Source of the DNA: Anaerolineae bacterium
GTDB lineage: Bacteria > Chloroflexota > Anaerolineae > Aggregatilineales > J027
Length of the DNA stretch: 64,000 bases
Reading direction: 5' to 3'
Assembly: GCA_008933735.1 (NCBI GenBank)
Contig: WBUL01000011.1
Span: forward strand, 1 to 64,000
The position numbers and the translations under genes are program-made. Every line of letters begins with the position of its first letter. Position 1 is the stretch's first letter. The notes under the pieces were generated by a model. It saw only the letters and a program-made list of their open reading frames with translations. It did no database searches and was not told the DNA's origin. Positions 17,020-25,022 of this stretch are shown here, one piece after another.

Positions 17020-17677
17020 TTACTCCGTCTGTCTTTCCTCTGCTATCAGCTTTTCCAGAGTGCGTCGAATCAAGGGGATTGAGATTTTTCCCCCACTGCT
17101 GCGGATTCCGCATGGTAGCAACAGCCTGTTCGTATTTGCGCTTGGCATCCTGAATGGCGGCGGGACCCATACAGGTTTGTCCGCTGCCCTGCTCTGCCTC
17201 TTCAATCGAGCGGCTCCATTCAACGGGCAGTTCAATCAGGCGCAGAGTATGCCCGGTAGGGGCGGTATCGAAGATCACCACATCAAACTGCATGTTGCCA
17301 TTGGCGGGAGACTCCAGAAAATCGGTAAAACGGTCAAAAGCGGCAACCTCTGCCGTGCACGGACCGCTCATCTGCTCTTCCATCACCGCGACCATTTGCG
17401 GTGGAAAGGCAGCACAAAGGGGGGCAAGCGCACGGTCTTTGTATTCTTCAGTGGCTTTATCTGCGTCAATCTCCATTGCCCACAGATTTGATACGCCTTC
17501 AATCGGGGTAATCTGATGTCCAATCGGTTGTTCAAACACATCTGCCAGATTGGAAGCCGGATCTGTTGTCACGATCAGGGTGCGTTCGCCCTCATCGGCA
17601 TAACGAACGGCAGTGGTACATGCCATTGAGGTTTTACCCACACCACCCTTGCCGGAGAAAAAGAGAAATTGTGTCAT
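17020..17677 (-). pseudogene. arsA: Truncated arsA, arsenite pump ATPase
   Basis: The first ~190 residues are a good ArsA: P-loop FFSGKGGVGKTSMACT at the start, TTDPASNLADVFEQP, and FDTAPTGHTLRL near residue 138. After RKYEQAVATMRNPQQ (about 17096) family similarity stops: the open frame continues out of register into the stress-protein gene (to 16940), while the neighbouring frame reads RRTLEKLIAEERQTE and stops at 17020. The C-terminal third needed for the normal ~300-residue single-domain ATPase is missing, so this is probably an internal deletion and a non-functional gene. Start: ATG at 17677. Confidence 0.75.
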
Positions 17678-17693
17678 CGTTCTTAAGCCTTCT

Positions 17694-17992
17694 TTAGCTC
17701 GCCTTGACAACCCGACCCTTCACCAACGTGATGGGCAAAGCCTCCATCTGCTTTTCCTGAACGAGGCGCATCACATCCGGTGTACCGATGAACTTCTGGG
17801 GGTGACTGGTCATCTGGTAGCGCTCAATCGAAATACCTTGCCCCTTGAGTGCAAGTATCATTTCGTTGACATCCAGCAGGGTTTGATCCAATGTTGGGCC
17901 GCATAACCCAGTGGGCAGCACATCGGCGGGTCGAAAAGTTCAACCTCAGCCCGATGGTTTTGCGGTTTCGGGGGTTCAGTAAAGCTAATCAT
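17694..17992 (-). pseudogene. arsD: arsD metallochaperone with one frameshift
   Basis: ArsD delivers arsenite to ArsA and can act as a weak repressor. The upstream frame from the ATG at 17992 encodes VELFDPPMCCP and the downstream frame TGLCGPTLDQTLLDVNEM, ISIERYQMTSHPQ and ALPITLVKGRVV. Together they give the family pattern with its CC and C metal-binding cysteines. The two frames meet near 17912-17920 and need one extra base, so this is a single-base deletion or a sequence error. Because arsA next to it is also broken, decay of the chaperone-ATPase pair is likely. Confidence 0.8.
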
Positions 17993-18015
17993 ATTGCTTA
18001 TAGTGGTTTATCCTG

Positions 18016-18219
18016 CTATTGCTGACTTTCTAGCTGCTTGGGTGGACATTGAACACTGCCGTATGAACAAAATACACAGCAGTCGCCGGGCTGCGGTTTG
18101 AGCAGTGTTTGGCAGCCACTGCACCGATACAAAAACTGACAGGCATCAGTGGGCATGGTTTCTTCTTTGGCGAATCCACAGACAGGACAGGTGATTGTGG
18201 ATTGTAACTGAATGTTCAT
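18016..18219 (-). CDS. GDCCVxC-type small cysteine protein
   Basis: A 67-residue protein with TCPVCGFAKEETMP near the start and QPGDCCVFCSYGSVQCPP near the end. The GDCCVxC signature defines a small family, sometimes selenoprotein, found in mercury and arsenic gene clusters. Four CxxC-type pairs suggest zinc or thiophilic metal binding. It begins directly after arsR (stop at 18221) and sits 23 bases before the arsD remnant, so it is operonic. Confidence 0.85.
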   Translation of the reverse strand: MNIQLQSTITCPVCGFAKEETMPTDACQFLYRCSGCQTLLKPQPGDCCVFCSYGSVQCPPKQLESQQ

Positions 18220-18220
18220 C

Positions 18221-18595
18221 TCAAGATAGTCCTATAAATTGCCCCAGCAACTCACGCATTTGTTGGAGAGTGCTTATATTGGCGCGATGAAAAACCCACA
18301 CGCGATTTTGCTCGGATTGAATCAAGCCTGCCTCCCGCAGCACTTTTATATGATGCGAAAGCGTGGGTTGGGTCAGGTCAAAATGACGTTCCAGATCGCA
18401 GACACACACCTCTCCCCCTCCCTGACTGATGAGGTCAAGCATTTGCAGTCTGACGGGGTGGCTGAGAGCTTTGAAAAGCCCTGCCAATTGGTCTGCCTTC
18501 ATTTCATCTACGCGAAGCTGCAAATCAGGATTGCAGCGTGGCGAACATGCTTCTAACTCTCTTTCAGGGGCAAATGGTGAAATGGGTTTGTTCAT
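18221..18595 (-). CDS. arsR: ArsR-family arsenic-responsive repressor
   Basis: A 124-residue winged-helix repressor. FKALSHPVRLQMLDLISQGG is the first helix pair; EVCVCDLERHFDLTQPTLSH carries the CxC of the arsenite-sensing ELCVCDL motif and the recognition helix; HHIKVLREAGLIQSEQ follows. An unusual N-terminal extension has two more cysteines (EACSPRCNPD). In the family, As(III) binding releases the repressor from its own promoter. A near-perfect dyad lies 28-64 bases upstream. It is the first gene of the minus-strand ars operon. Confidence 0.93.
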   Translation of the reverse strand: MNKPISPFAPERELEACSPRCNPDLQLRVDEMKADQLAGLFKALSHPVRLQMLDLISQGGGEVCVCDLERHFDLTQPTLSHHIKVLREAGLIQSEQNRVWVFHRANISTLQQMRELLGQFIGLS

Positions 18596-18622
18596 AGAAC
18601 ACAGCCTTTCAGGTACAGCCTC

Positions 18623-18659
18623 ATTATATAGAAGATATTCTATATAGAAAATCTTCTAT
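18623..18659 (-). promoter_or_regulatory. ArsR operator and -10 box of the ars operon
   Basis: A 32-base dyad at 18628-18659 is symmetric except for one position: outer arms ATAGAAGAT and ATCTTCTAT enclose the palindrome TTCTATATAGAA. Read on the minus strand, a TATAAT at 18628-18623 directly adjoins it, so a bound repressor would block the promoter. The arsR start is at 18595. The dyad is a strong, directly visible signal; assigning it to ArsR is inference from position. Confidence 0.8.
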
Positions 18660-18752
18660 GTGTCATAAGAATTCCTGACATTTGTCACTGAATTTGATGT
18701 GTTCAAGGCAAGGCATTAGCCGTAAGGGATTTACTTCTCAAGGGGACATATT

Positions 18753-18836
18753 TTATTCGGCGGCCCGTGAGCGCATAACCCCGCTGCCACCATGCCGAAC
18801 CGCGATAATCTCCGCCAGAATTGCAGCCGCCCTTTC
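18753..18836 (-). pseudogene. Possible XdhC-type C-terminal fragment
   Basis: On the minus strand this reads AAAILAEIIAVRHGGSG followed by MRSRAAE and a stop. The 'AILAEIIAvR.G' stretch resembles the C-terminus of XdhC/CoxI-type molybdoenzyme accessory proteins. Nothing upstream of it remains because it abuts the beta-glucosidase remnant. It is too short to be sure. Confidence 0.3.
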
Positions 18837-19490
18837 CGCTTCTTGGAATGTTGATCTCTTACATGAGATGGGACAGGCATTAGCAGAAGAGAGCATTGCA
18901 TTAGGCGTTGATATTATTTTAGGTCCGGGATCAATATCAAGCGATCTCCCCTATGTGGACGCAACTTTGAATATTTTTCCGAAGACCCCCTTCTTGCTGG
19001 TGAGATGGCTGCTGCACTCATTAATGGCATCCAGAGCAAAGGGGTTGGGGCATCTCTAAAGCATTTTGCGGTCAACAATCAGGAAACGCGACGCTTTGTG
19101 GTAGATGAGCGAACTCTCCATGAGATATATCTTGAAGGCTTTCGGATTGCTATTCAGAAAAGCCATCCTTGGACAATCATGTGTGCCTACAATAGTGTGA
19201 ATGGAGAGTTCTGTGCAGAAAATGCCTACCTTCTGACTGATATTTTACGCCATCGCTGGGGATTTGAAGGCTTTGTCATGTCGGATTGGGGAGCAGTGCA
19301 TGATCGGGTTGCTTCTGTAAAAGCAGGGCTTGAACTAGAAATGCCGGGAGCATCACCTGATCGCACACAAGCAGTTATTGAGGCAGTCGAAGCAGGTAAA
19401 CTTGATGTCACGGTTCTTGATCGTGCAGTTGAGCGCTTGCTAAACATTATATTCCGCGCCCAAGAAACACCCAAAGGGAACACTGTATAG
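18811..19490 (+). pseudogene. Family 3 beta-glucosidase remnant, frameshifted
   Basis: Two frames together encode the N-terminal catalytic half of a GH3 enzyme: SASWNVDLLHEMGQALAEES and GVDIILGPG in one; [38 protein letters not shown] and [15 protein letters not shown] (with the nucleophile aspartate of SDW) in the other. The frames change near 18934, where one base is missing. The beginning and the second domain are absent; the frame ends GNTV at 19490, where a normal GH3 protein would continue for several hundred residues. It is clearly a dead gene. Confidence 0.85.
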
Positions 19491-19608
19491 TGGCGTTCAG
19501 TTTAATGATGTGTCTCTTTTCCATGCCTTCAGATTACCGCCAACCCTACATTCTCAGCAAGGTCAGGTACTAGCCACAGGCTATACCCTATATCTGCATC
19601 AGAAATTC

Positions 19609-19638
19609 TTGACAACTTTTTCTCGCCTCCCATAATTA
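19609..19638 (+). promoter_or_regulatory. Sigma70-type promoter
   Basis: A perfect TTGACA at 19609-19614 is followed after 18 bases by TAATTA at 19633-19638. It faces the NDT-fold gene whose candidate starts (19658, 19661, 19673) begin 20-35 bases further on. An AAGGGG lies just after the -10 box and could serve as ribosome-binding site for the earlier TTG/GTG starts. Confidence 0.55.
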
Positions 19639-19672
19639 AGGGGCAGTCGCGTATATTTTGGTGAAAAGTCAG

Positions 19673-20827
19673 ATGAACGTATTTGTAATGATGCCGTTTC
19701 AACCGCAATTCAACATCATGTACAAGCAAGCTATTGCTCCTACCGTACAGGCTAAAGGTATGGAACCCGTCATTCTCGAACCGGTGGTCGGCAACGATCA
19801 GGTGCCAGGTCCAATCGACGCCCAGATCATTGATGCCATCAAAATATCGCATTTTTGTATCGCCGATCTCACCGGAAATAACCCCAATGTAATGTATGAA
19901 ATTGCCTATGCCCATTCATTGGGGAAATTGGTGATCATCATCACCCAGGATTCGACAACCGACGTTCCGTTTGACATTCGCCACCACCGAATCATTCACT
20001 ACTCTTCTACGGAGGCAGGGTACGAATCCCTACGCGACGATTTGCAGAAATCCATTGATTCCATCCTCAACGCAGGGGGCTCAGAAGTGAAACTATTACG
20101 CAGAGCCTTGGTCCCATCCAGTATTGATACAGACGGGGTCAAGTTCGTTGTGGCGGCTAATCCGCTTTCGTACCGGGCTGCCTATCGACGGGGTGGCGGT
20201 TGGAAAGGTGGCCCGCTTAGGACTTTATCTGATTATGTCGGAATTCGTGGCTTAATGCAGTCATTTGGTCTGATCTACGGGTTGGAAAGACTGCCTGAGC
20301 TGGTTAATCCTGACGATTTTGACGATCAAGTCTATGAGGAACCTCACGAACAGATGAATCTATACACCATTGGCAGCCCCAAGGCGAACCGCTGGACCGG
20401 GATGCTGATGCGAGATTTTTTCGACAATCGTGCGCCAAGCTGGGAATTTAAACCTGATCCAGAGAGCGATGAGATCATGAACCCCATGGTCATCGTCCGA
20501 CACGATGGCGCCCAATACACCCCCCCCGATGCCCATGACATGAACCGCAGGCAGTGGGATTTTGGACTTGTGATCCGAGGTCCGCACCCGAAAAATGCGG
20601 GCTGTATGTTTATGATCATGGCTGGACGCAGCGCTCTTGGCACCGAAGCAACCTGTCTGGCGATTACGGCTCCCAGTTGCCTAAGGGTGCTCAATCAACG
20701 ATTGAATCACCGAGGCATCAACTTAAATAACCATCAACAAGCCTTTTGTGCGGTGGTGAGCGTACAAGCCAAAAAACATACAACGGACCTGAGCAGCTTT
20801 ACCGTGCATGAGATTTTCACATACTGA
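19673..20827 (+). CDS. NDT-fold (TIR-like) N-terminal domain protein
   Basis: A protein of ~384 residues. The first ~130 residues look like a nucleoside 2-deoxyribosyltransferase/TIR-like fold: MNVFVMMPFQPQFNIMYKQA, then ISHFCIADLTGNNPNVMYEI with the glutamate that is catalytic in this fold, and AYAHSLGKLVIIITQ. Residues ~170-384 form a second, unrecognised domain (RWTGMLMRDFFDN; FGLVIRGPHPKNAGCMFMIM). Such folds hydrolyse nucleotides or NAD in several defence systems and also occur in stand-alone proteins. A TTG at 19658 or GTG at 19661 could also be the start. It has its own promoter and no operon partner. Confidence 0.65.
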   Translation: MNVFVMMPFQPQFNIMYKQAIAPTVQAKGMEPVILEPVVGNDQVPGPIDAQIIDAIKISHFCIADLTGNNPNVMYEIAYAHSLGKLVIIITQDSTTDVPFDIRHHRIIHYSSTEAGYESLRDDLQKSIDSILNAGGSEVKLLRRALVPSSIDTDGVKFVVAANPLSYRAAYRRGGGWKGGPLRTLSDYVGIRGLMQSFGLIYGLERLPELVNPDDFDDQVYEEPHEQMNLYTIGSPKANRWTGMLMRDFFDNRAPSWEFKPDPESDEIMNPMVIVRHDGAQYTPPDAHDMNRRQWDFGLVIRGPHPKNAGCMFMIMAGRSALGTEATCLAITAPSCLRVLNQRLNHRGINLNNHQQAFCAVVSVQAKKHTTDLSSFTVHEIFTY

Positions 20828-20941
20828 ACCGCGTAGCGTTCAGAAATCTATCTGATAGGAAAAACTTGAGGAATCGGATAGGCGATGCCTGTCCACTGGG
20901 CGGTGCACTCACAAGCCCGGTGGTGCGTGATGTTAGACTTG

Positions 20942-21812
20942 CTAGTGCAGGCTCAGGGATCAAAAGTTGAATGAATTGAGAAGCGGCTGTGTCTGGAAGT
21001 GAGCACACAGGCGGCGTTGCAAGATGGTCGGTGTCAGTTCACCGTCTGGTTCGCAGACACCCCGTTTGGCATGAACCCACCGGGGTTCAATCGGGTTGAG
21101 CCAGGGGCTTTTGACCGTCAGCAGGTGCGTGAGCAAGCACAGCCACATCTGCAAGCTGTTGGGTTGTCCAGTGCTGAAGTACAGGAGCACTTCATCTGTG
21201 TCGTGTCGCCCCGCGCCAAAACAGGCCACTGCCTTGTCGCTCTCAGCGCGTTTTGGCTCCCGCTGCACCAGACGCAGTTCCTGCCCCGCTTCAGCCCAGC
21301 CATGAGCTTGCGGCTGAGCAAAGCGCGAAAACCAGCTTTCATCTTGCTCCACCGGCAGCCAGTCACGCCGCTTTTTTTCACTGTGTAGCGCGGGTCAGGA
21401 CGGTTGATGAAGTGTTTGACCCGCCGCCAAGCAATGCCCATGGCGGCCAGGGTCGCCCGAATGGTTTCCCCCCTGACCTGCGTTGCGGTGATCCCCTGCT
21501 CAAAGCACGCCTGTGCCAGCAAATCCAGCGTCCACAGGCTGGTCTCATACCCCAGGTCGCGCAACTGCTCCCGTGCAGCATCATCCAGTGCCCGTCGATC
21601 CGTCGGATTGCCTTTGGCTTTCGGCTTAAGACAACTCAGTCCTTCCCGATCAAAGACATGGATCGCCTGCCGTACCGCCTGTCCCTTTCAGGCTTTGGCG
21701 CAGCACCTGGCGTTCTTCATCTGTCAATTCTCTGGCATATATTGGTTTCATCTCTCCATGCTAACTCGATTTTCGCTTTTTACTCAACTGCTTTACTCTG
21801 AGCTTGCACTAG
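20942..21812 (-). mobile_element. Degenerate IS630-family element
   Basis: Terminal inverted repeats can be seen: CTAGTGCAGGCTCAG at 20942 and, reversed, CTAGTGCAAGCTCAG ending at 21812. The transposase inside is broken in several places. The element sits within an ArsR-type gene whose reading frame stops at its right end. IS630 elements insert at TA; the CTAG ends fit that. Confidence 0.75.
20960..21751 (-). pseudogene. IS630 transposase, several frameshifts
   Basis: Fragments in different minus-strand frames follow the family order: MKPIYARELTDEERQVLRQS from 21751, QAIHVFDREGLSCL, LGYETSLWTLDLLAQACFEQ, MGIAWRRVKHFINRPDP, WFSRFAQPQAHGWAEAGQEL and finally SPWLNPIEPRWVHAKRGV. At least three frame changes separate them, and the central DDE region is partly missing. 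It is not functional. Confidence 0.85.
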
Positions 21813-21998
21813 GACGAGGTTCGCCTGGTGTAACACTCCCAGATGATGGGACATGGTTGGTTAGGGGATGTCCAACGTCTCATAGAGTTCTGTGACACAC
21901 ATTTCGCGTTCACTCAAGAGCCGCAGGATCCGCTGACGAGTCTCGCTTGCCATCGCTTTGAGAAACTTGTCGAAGTCACAGCAGGCTGCATTACCCAT
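21813..21998 (-). pseudogene. ArsR-type regulator cut by the IS630 element
   Basis: From the ATG at 21998 the minus strand reads MGNAACCDFDKFLKAMASET, RQRILRLLSEREMCVTELYE and TLDIP, then a stop; after a one-base shift PTMSHHLGVLHQANLV continues to the insertion point. This is an ArsR/SmtB winged-helix protein with cysteines (CC, C) in likely metal-binding places. It is both frameshifted and truncated. It lies just downstream of the Fe-S protein gene of the redox cluster. Confidence 0.8.
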
Positions 21999-22021
21999 GA
22001 TGGGTTGCCTTTCACTTACAC

Positions 22022-22558
22022 TCACTTGATCGTCGGTGCATCAATGACCATTGTCTGCAATGCCATCAGTTTGTCGGCATATAGCGGCTCAAACAAAGGC
22101 GGACAGTCTTCCAAATGCACTTGGGATGCAACCAGCTTCAAAGCGAAAGTAAAACAGGTTGGCTGTCCACACTGCTGACAGTTCGTTTGCGGCAGAAGCT
22201 GATAGACTGCCAGTGGGGTCGGACGCTGGTGGGTTGTATGATCGGGAGTGATTTCATCCCGCCGTTCCCAGGTGCGATTAACCAGAGAGACTAACCCTTC
22301 GATCTCCTTAATCGCTGCATCACGGTCTTCTACGTCGCTTATAGCAATTTTGTCGGCATGAAAAACTACATGATGACCATCTGTTTTCCAGGACACGGCT
22401 CCGGCTGCGGAGTTATAGACTGCCCCCCGCAGGGTTGCGTTGAGGTATGGTAAAACAGTGGCAATATCGGTTGTCAAACGGGCAATAGCGGCGAACCGTT
22501 CAGCACCGGGAGCGCAAGGCGGGGTGAAAATTTCCAGATCATAGTGTTCAATTAACAT
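22022..22558 (-). CDS. Protein with ACS-type 4Fe-4S cluster domain
   Basis: A 178-residue protein whose C-terminal part carries QTNCQQCGQPTCFTFALKL with a fourth cysteine in HLEDCPPL (C-x2-C-x4-C-x~17-C near residues 126-150), the Fe-S motif of PF04060-type domains of the CO-dehydrogenase/acetyl-CoA synthase gamma subunit. The N-terminal ~110 residues are an unrecognised domain. A paralogue is at 28148-28663, aligned over its whole length (TDIATVLPYL/TDVLPYL, NRTWERRDE/NATWDHRHE). It ends the minus-strand redox operon, 17 bases after proC. A role as electron carrier for the cluster is inference. Confidence 0.8.
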   Translation of the reverse strand: MLIEHYDLEIFTPPCAPGAERFAAIARLTTDIATVLPYLNATLRGAVYNSAAGAVSWKTDGHHVVFHADKIAISDVEDRDAAIKEIEGLVSLVNRTWERRDEITPDHTTHQRPTPLAVYQLLPQTNCQQCGQPTCFTFALKLVASQVHLEDCPPLFEPLYADKLMALQTMVIDAPTIK

Positions 22559-22575
22559 TTTCTTATCCTGACATA

Positions 22576-23382
22576 TTAGGGCATCTCCTGAAGTTTACGC
22601 TGGACACCCTCTATCGTTTCCCTGGCTGTGCGTGCTGCGTCATAAAACAATTCCATCACTTTTACTTCATCAACCGTTTGCATCGGCGTTAAGGTCTTGA
22701 TTTCTTCCCATGTCAGATCAGTCTGCAACACCAACTTTGCTGTACCCAGCATGACCTGTGCTGCCACTCGTCGGGCTTGTCTATCAGAAAGCCCGGCATC
22801 CATTCCCGCTTTTGTCAACCCTTCAAGCACTGGCACTAAAGATCGCATGGCTGCACCGCTTAAGCCAACACACCAATTCATCTGGTCATCCTGTACCTCA
22901 AGGGTCTGCCCCATTATCCCCAGCAAAACCTCTACCAGTTCTCGTGCTTGCCGGGGGATGGTTCGCCCGTAGGCAACAGGATTCATGCCTTCACCGACTA
23001 TCGAAGGCGCATTGGGCATGACGCGGATCACCGAAACCTCTGCGGGAACCCAGGCTTCAAGTTGTTCAAGTGAAACGGCGGCAGCCAGCGAGATAACGAT
23101 TTGCCCAGGCTGCAAATGGTCAGCCAGGGTATGCAGAACTGACCGAACACTTTTAGGTGATGTAGCAATGAGCAGAATATCGGCATGAGGAAACGAAGCA
23201 TTATGTAGATCAGCAGCACAAACACCAAACTCTTTAACAACCGCTTCCATACGGGCAGCATCAACATCAGAGACAAAGATGCTTTCGGGAGGAAAACCGG
23301 TTTCGACCAGACGCTTCACCCAGATGCGCCCAATATTACCGACACCAATAACGGCGATGCATTTTTCTTCCAGGACATTCAT
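22576..23382 (-). CDS. proC: Pyrroline-5-carboxylate reductase-like protein
   Basis: A 268-residue ProC-type enzyme, which in the family reduces pyrroline-5-carboxylate to proline with NAD(P)H. The Rossmann motif IAVIGVGNIGRIWVKRL is at the N-terminus, with LLIATSPKSVRSVL, SVIRVMPNAPSIVGEGM (the family's MPN box) and GLSGAAMRSLVPVLEGLTKA (its less standard C-terminal dimer helix). The usual 'SGSGPAY' box reads GLSGAAM, so the substrate may differ. Its position inside a metal/thiol redox cluster is odd for a proline gene and suggests a recruited imine reductase. Confidence 0.8.
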   Translation of the reverse strand: MNVLEEKCIAVIGVGNIGRIWVKRLVETGFPPESIFVSDVDAARMEAVVKEFGVCAADLHNASFPHADILLIATSPKSVRSVLHTLADHLQPGQIVISLAAAVSLEQLEAWVPAEVSVIRVMPNAPSIVGEGMNPVAYGRTIPRQARELVEVLLGIMGQTLEVQDDQMNWCVGLSGAAMRSLVPVLEGLTKAGMDAGLSDRQARRVAAQVMLGTAKLVLQTDLTWEEIKTLTPMQTVDEVKVMELFYDAARTARETIEGVQRKLQEMP

Positions 23383-23402
23383 CTGCGGCTCCTGTCACCT
23401 AC

Positions 23403-23855
23403 TTAAGGTATGATTTCAATCTGTGGTTCCATGACGATTGCTGACTTGACCGAATTGGCCACCAGGCTGTATTTCTGGGCAGATTGCAAAGCCCGGCGAG
23501 TACGCGCTTCGACAATAGAGGGTTCTTCATCACCGGATGCAATGCGGATCACCGGATGGAAGTGAAGCTGGGTGAAGATTTCGGTTCGGTCAAGTTCGAT
23601 GAGCTTCGTGCCTTCCGCATAACATTCATAGGAAATCAGCTTCAGCTTGAAACGCTCGGCTGCCCAGATGAACATCAGCATGATGCAGGTATTGGCTGCT
23701 GCGACAAAAGCATCTTCCGGTGTAAAGACGCCGGCATGTCCCTGGGCATCCGGCGGCGCGGAGAAATCCATTTCCGGTCCGTTGCCCATCACAAGATGCC
23801 CCCAGTGTTCACCTTTCCATGACACGCTTGTGTGATAGGTCGCTGTGCGGCTCAT
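23403..23855 (-). CDS. OsmC-family thiol protein
   Basis: A 150-residue OsmC/Ohr-fold protein starting MSRTATYHTSVSWKGEHWGH. The first redox cysteine lies in FVAAANTCIMLMFIWAAERF near residue 57. The second (after HFHPVIRI, usually in an AH.CPV motif) is not obvious: the corresponding helix reads RRALQSAQKYSLVANSVKSA. OsmC enzymes with two cysteines reduce organic peroxides; this one with a single cysteine may have another role, such as sulfur or acyl binding. Its start overlaps the DGC gene by four bases. Confidence 0.85.
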   Translation of the reverse strand: MSRTATYHTSVSWKGEHWGHLVMGNGPEMDFSAPPDAQGHAGVFTPEDAFVAAANTCIMLMFIWAAERFKLKLISYECYAEGTKLIELDRTEIFTQLHFHPVIRIASGDEEPSIVEARTRRALQSAQKYSLVANSVKSAIVMEPQIEIIP

Positions 23856-24586
23856 CGGGCTGCCTCCTGCTGGTTGCAGAAAAGCTCATATTCGTGCAGG
23901 AGCGCGACACGGTAGGCAGCTTCCTCTTCGGCAGGAACCTGATTATAGATTTTGACGATTTCCAATATCTCATCGGCAGTTTTATCATCAGGCGGCTTTG
24001 CCGTTTGACTGCACTGCTGGAAAATGAGAGGAAGCGCGACTAAGGTAACTCGTCCGCCGTTGACCATCACCTCCTGAGAGGGGATAGTACCACCACACAA
24101 ACAGCCTGCCTGTGTTGTTTTCGGCGTTTCAACTACCTCCATTGACTCAATAAATGTGCCAGTGCGTCGGCTCCAGTGTTTATGCAGGAGTTCGTCCACC
24201 CATTCCGCGATCCGGTTCGCGGTGATCTCAACCGCCTTCTGTCCACTTTCATCTAATCGCCGTGCGCTGCCGGACAGCTTGAGACCCTGATCGGTTATGA
24301 GTTCTTCGACCACAAGGCTGGCAGCGGGTTTGCTCGAATACATTTCGGTGGCACGCGCCGCACAACGTTTGTCGCAGCCATCCACCGCAATCGTTGGATA
24401 GAAACGCGCAAAAGCGCGATCCCCTTCACCCCCCGCAAGAAAAAGCGGCAGGCAGATCGTCACAGTATCGCCAGGACGCAGTTCTTCGAGGACTTTCAAA
24501 GCCGCCAGCCGCGTTACTGTTCCTGCTGGCAGTTCTTCGCCAGAGCAGGCGACAATCCCGACTTTTTTCTTAGGCAGATCAGGCAT
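23852..24586 (-). CDS. DGC-domain putative zinc-binding protein (long)
   Basis: A 244-residue protein. VGIVACSGEELPAGTVTRLA opens a DGC domain, and AVDGCDKRCAARATEMY carries the D-G-C motif with a second cysteine near residue 72. A less conserved C-terminal half follows, with QAGCLCGGT. The family is annotated as putative zinc-binding; its biochemistry is unknown. The start at ATG 24586 follows a GGGAGG ribosome-binding site; the open frame beyond it has no similarity. It is a tandem paralogue of the next gene and overlaps it by eight bases. Confidence 0.8.
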   Translation of the reverse strand: MPDLPKKKVGIVACSGEELPAGTVTRLAALKVLEELRPGDTVTICLPLFLAGGEGDRAFARFYPTIAVDGCDKRCAARATEMYSSKPAASLVVEELITDQGLKLSGSARRLDESGQKAVEITANRIAEWVDELLHKHWSRRTGTFIESMEVVETPKTTQAGCLCGGTIPSQEVMVNGGRVTLVALPLIFQQCSQTAKPPDDKTADEILEIVKIYNQVPAEEEAAYRVALLHEYELFCNQQEAAR

Positions 24587-25022
24587 GGTGTCCTCCCTGA
24601 TTGGTATCGGATACGGGAGCATGATTGAAATTATTGATAGTAGCAGCGATTTCTTCCGCCAGAGCGTGCGCCAGCCTTTGCCCCCCTTCATTCAGTTCCA
24701 CGATCCCCTGCGGTTTGAATTCCTTGTGGCGGCGGTAACAATCCAGAACAGTGAAATCCTGTGCCACAATGCCACCGCTTTCTTTGACCATTTTGGTCGC
24801 ACAGGCGAGCTTACAGCCATCAATCGTGACCGCCGGACTTTCAGCCACCGCCGCCCGCGCCTCTTCATCGCCCAGCACCAGCAGCGAAAGCGCAATCAGC
24901 CGGGTCTCTTCAGGAAGAAGGTCTTCCGTAACTTCATAAGCCGCTTCACGGGTGACAGTTCCGTAAGACTTGCCGATGCCGCTGCATGGCACAATGACGA
25001 CTTTGCCTTTTGGATCGGTCAT
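24579..25022 (-). CDS. DGC-domain putative zinc-binding protein (short)
   Basis: A 147-residue DGC-domain protein: VVIVPCSGIGKSYGTVTREA at the start and AVTIDGCKLACATKMVKESG with the DGC and following cysteine near residue 90. It is closely related to the next gene in the operon over the first ~130 residues. Its stop overlaps the longer paralogue, and its start overlaps the lipoyl-carrier gene by ATGA. Such tandem coupling suggests the two proteins form a heterodimer or act in sequence. Confidence 0.82.
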   Translation of the reverse strand: MTDPKGKVVIVPCSGIGKSYGTVTREAAYEVTEDLLPEETRLIALSLLVLGDEEARAAVAESPAVTIDGCKLACATKMVKESGGIVAQDFTVLDCYRRHKEFKPQGIVELNEGGQRLAHALAEEIAATINNFNHAPVSDTNQGGHHA

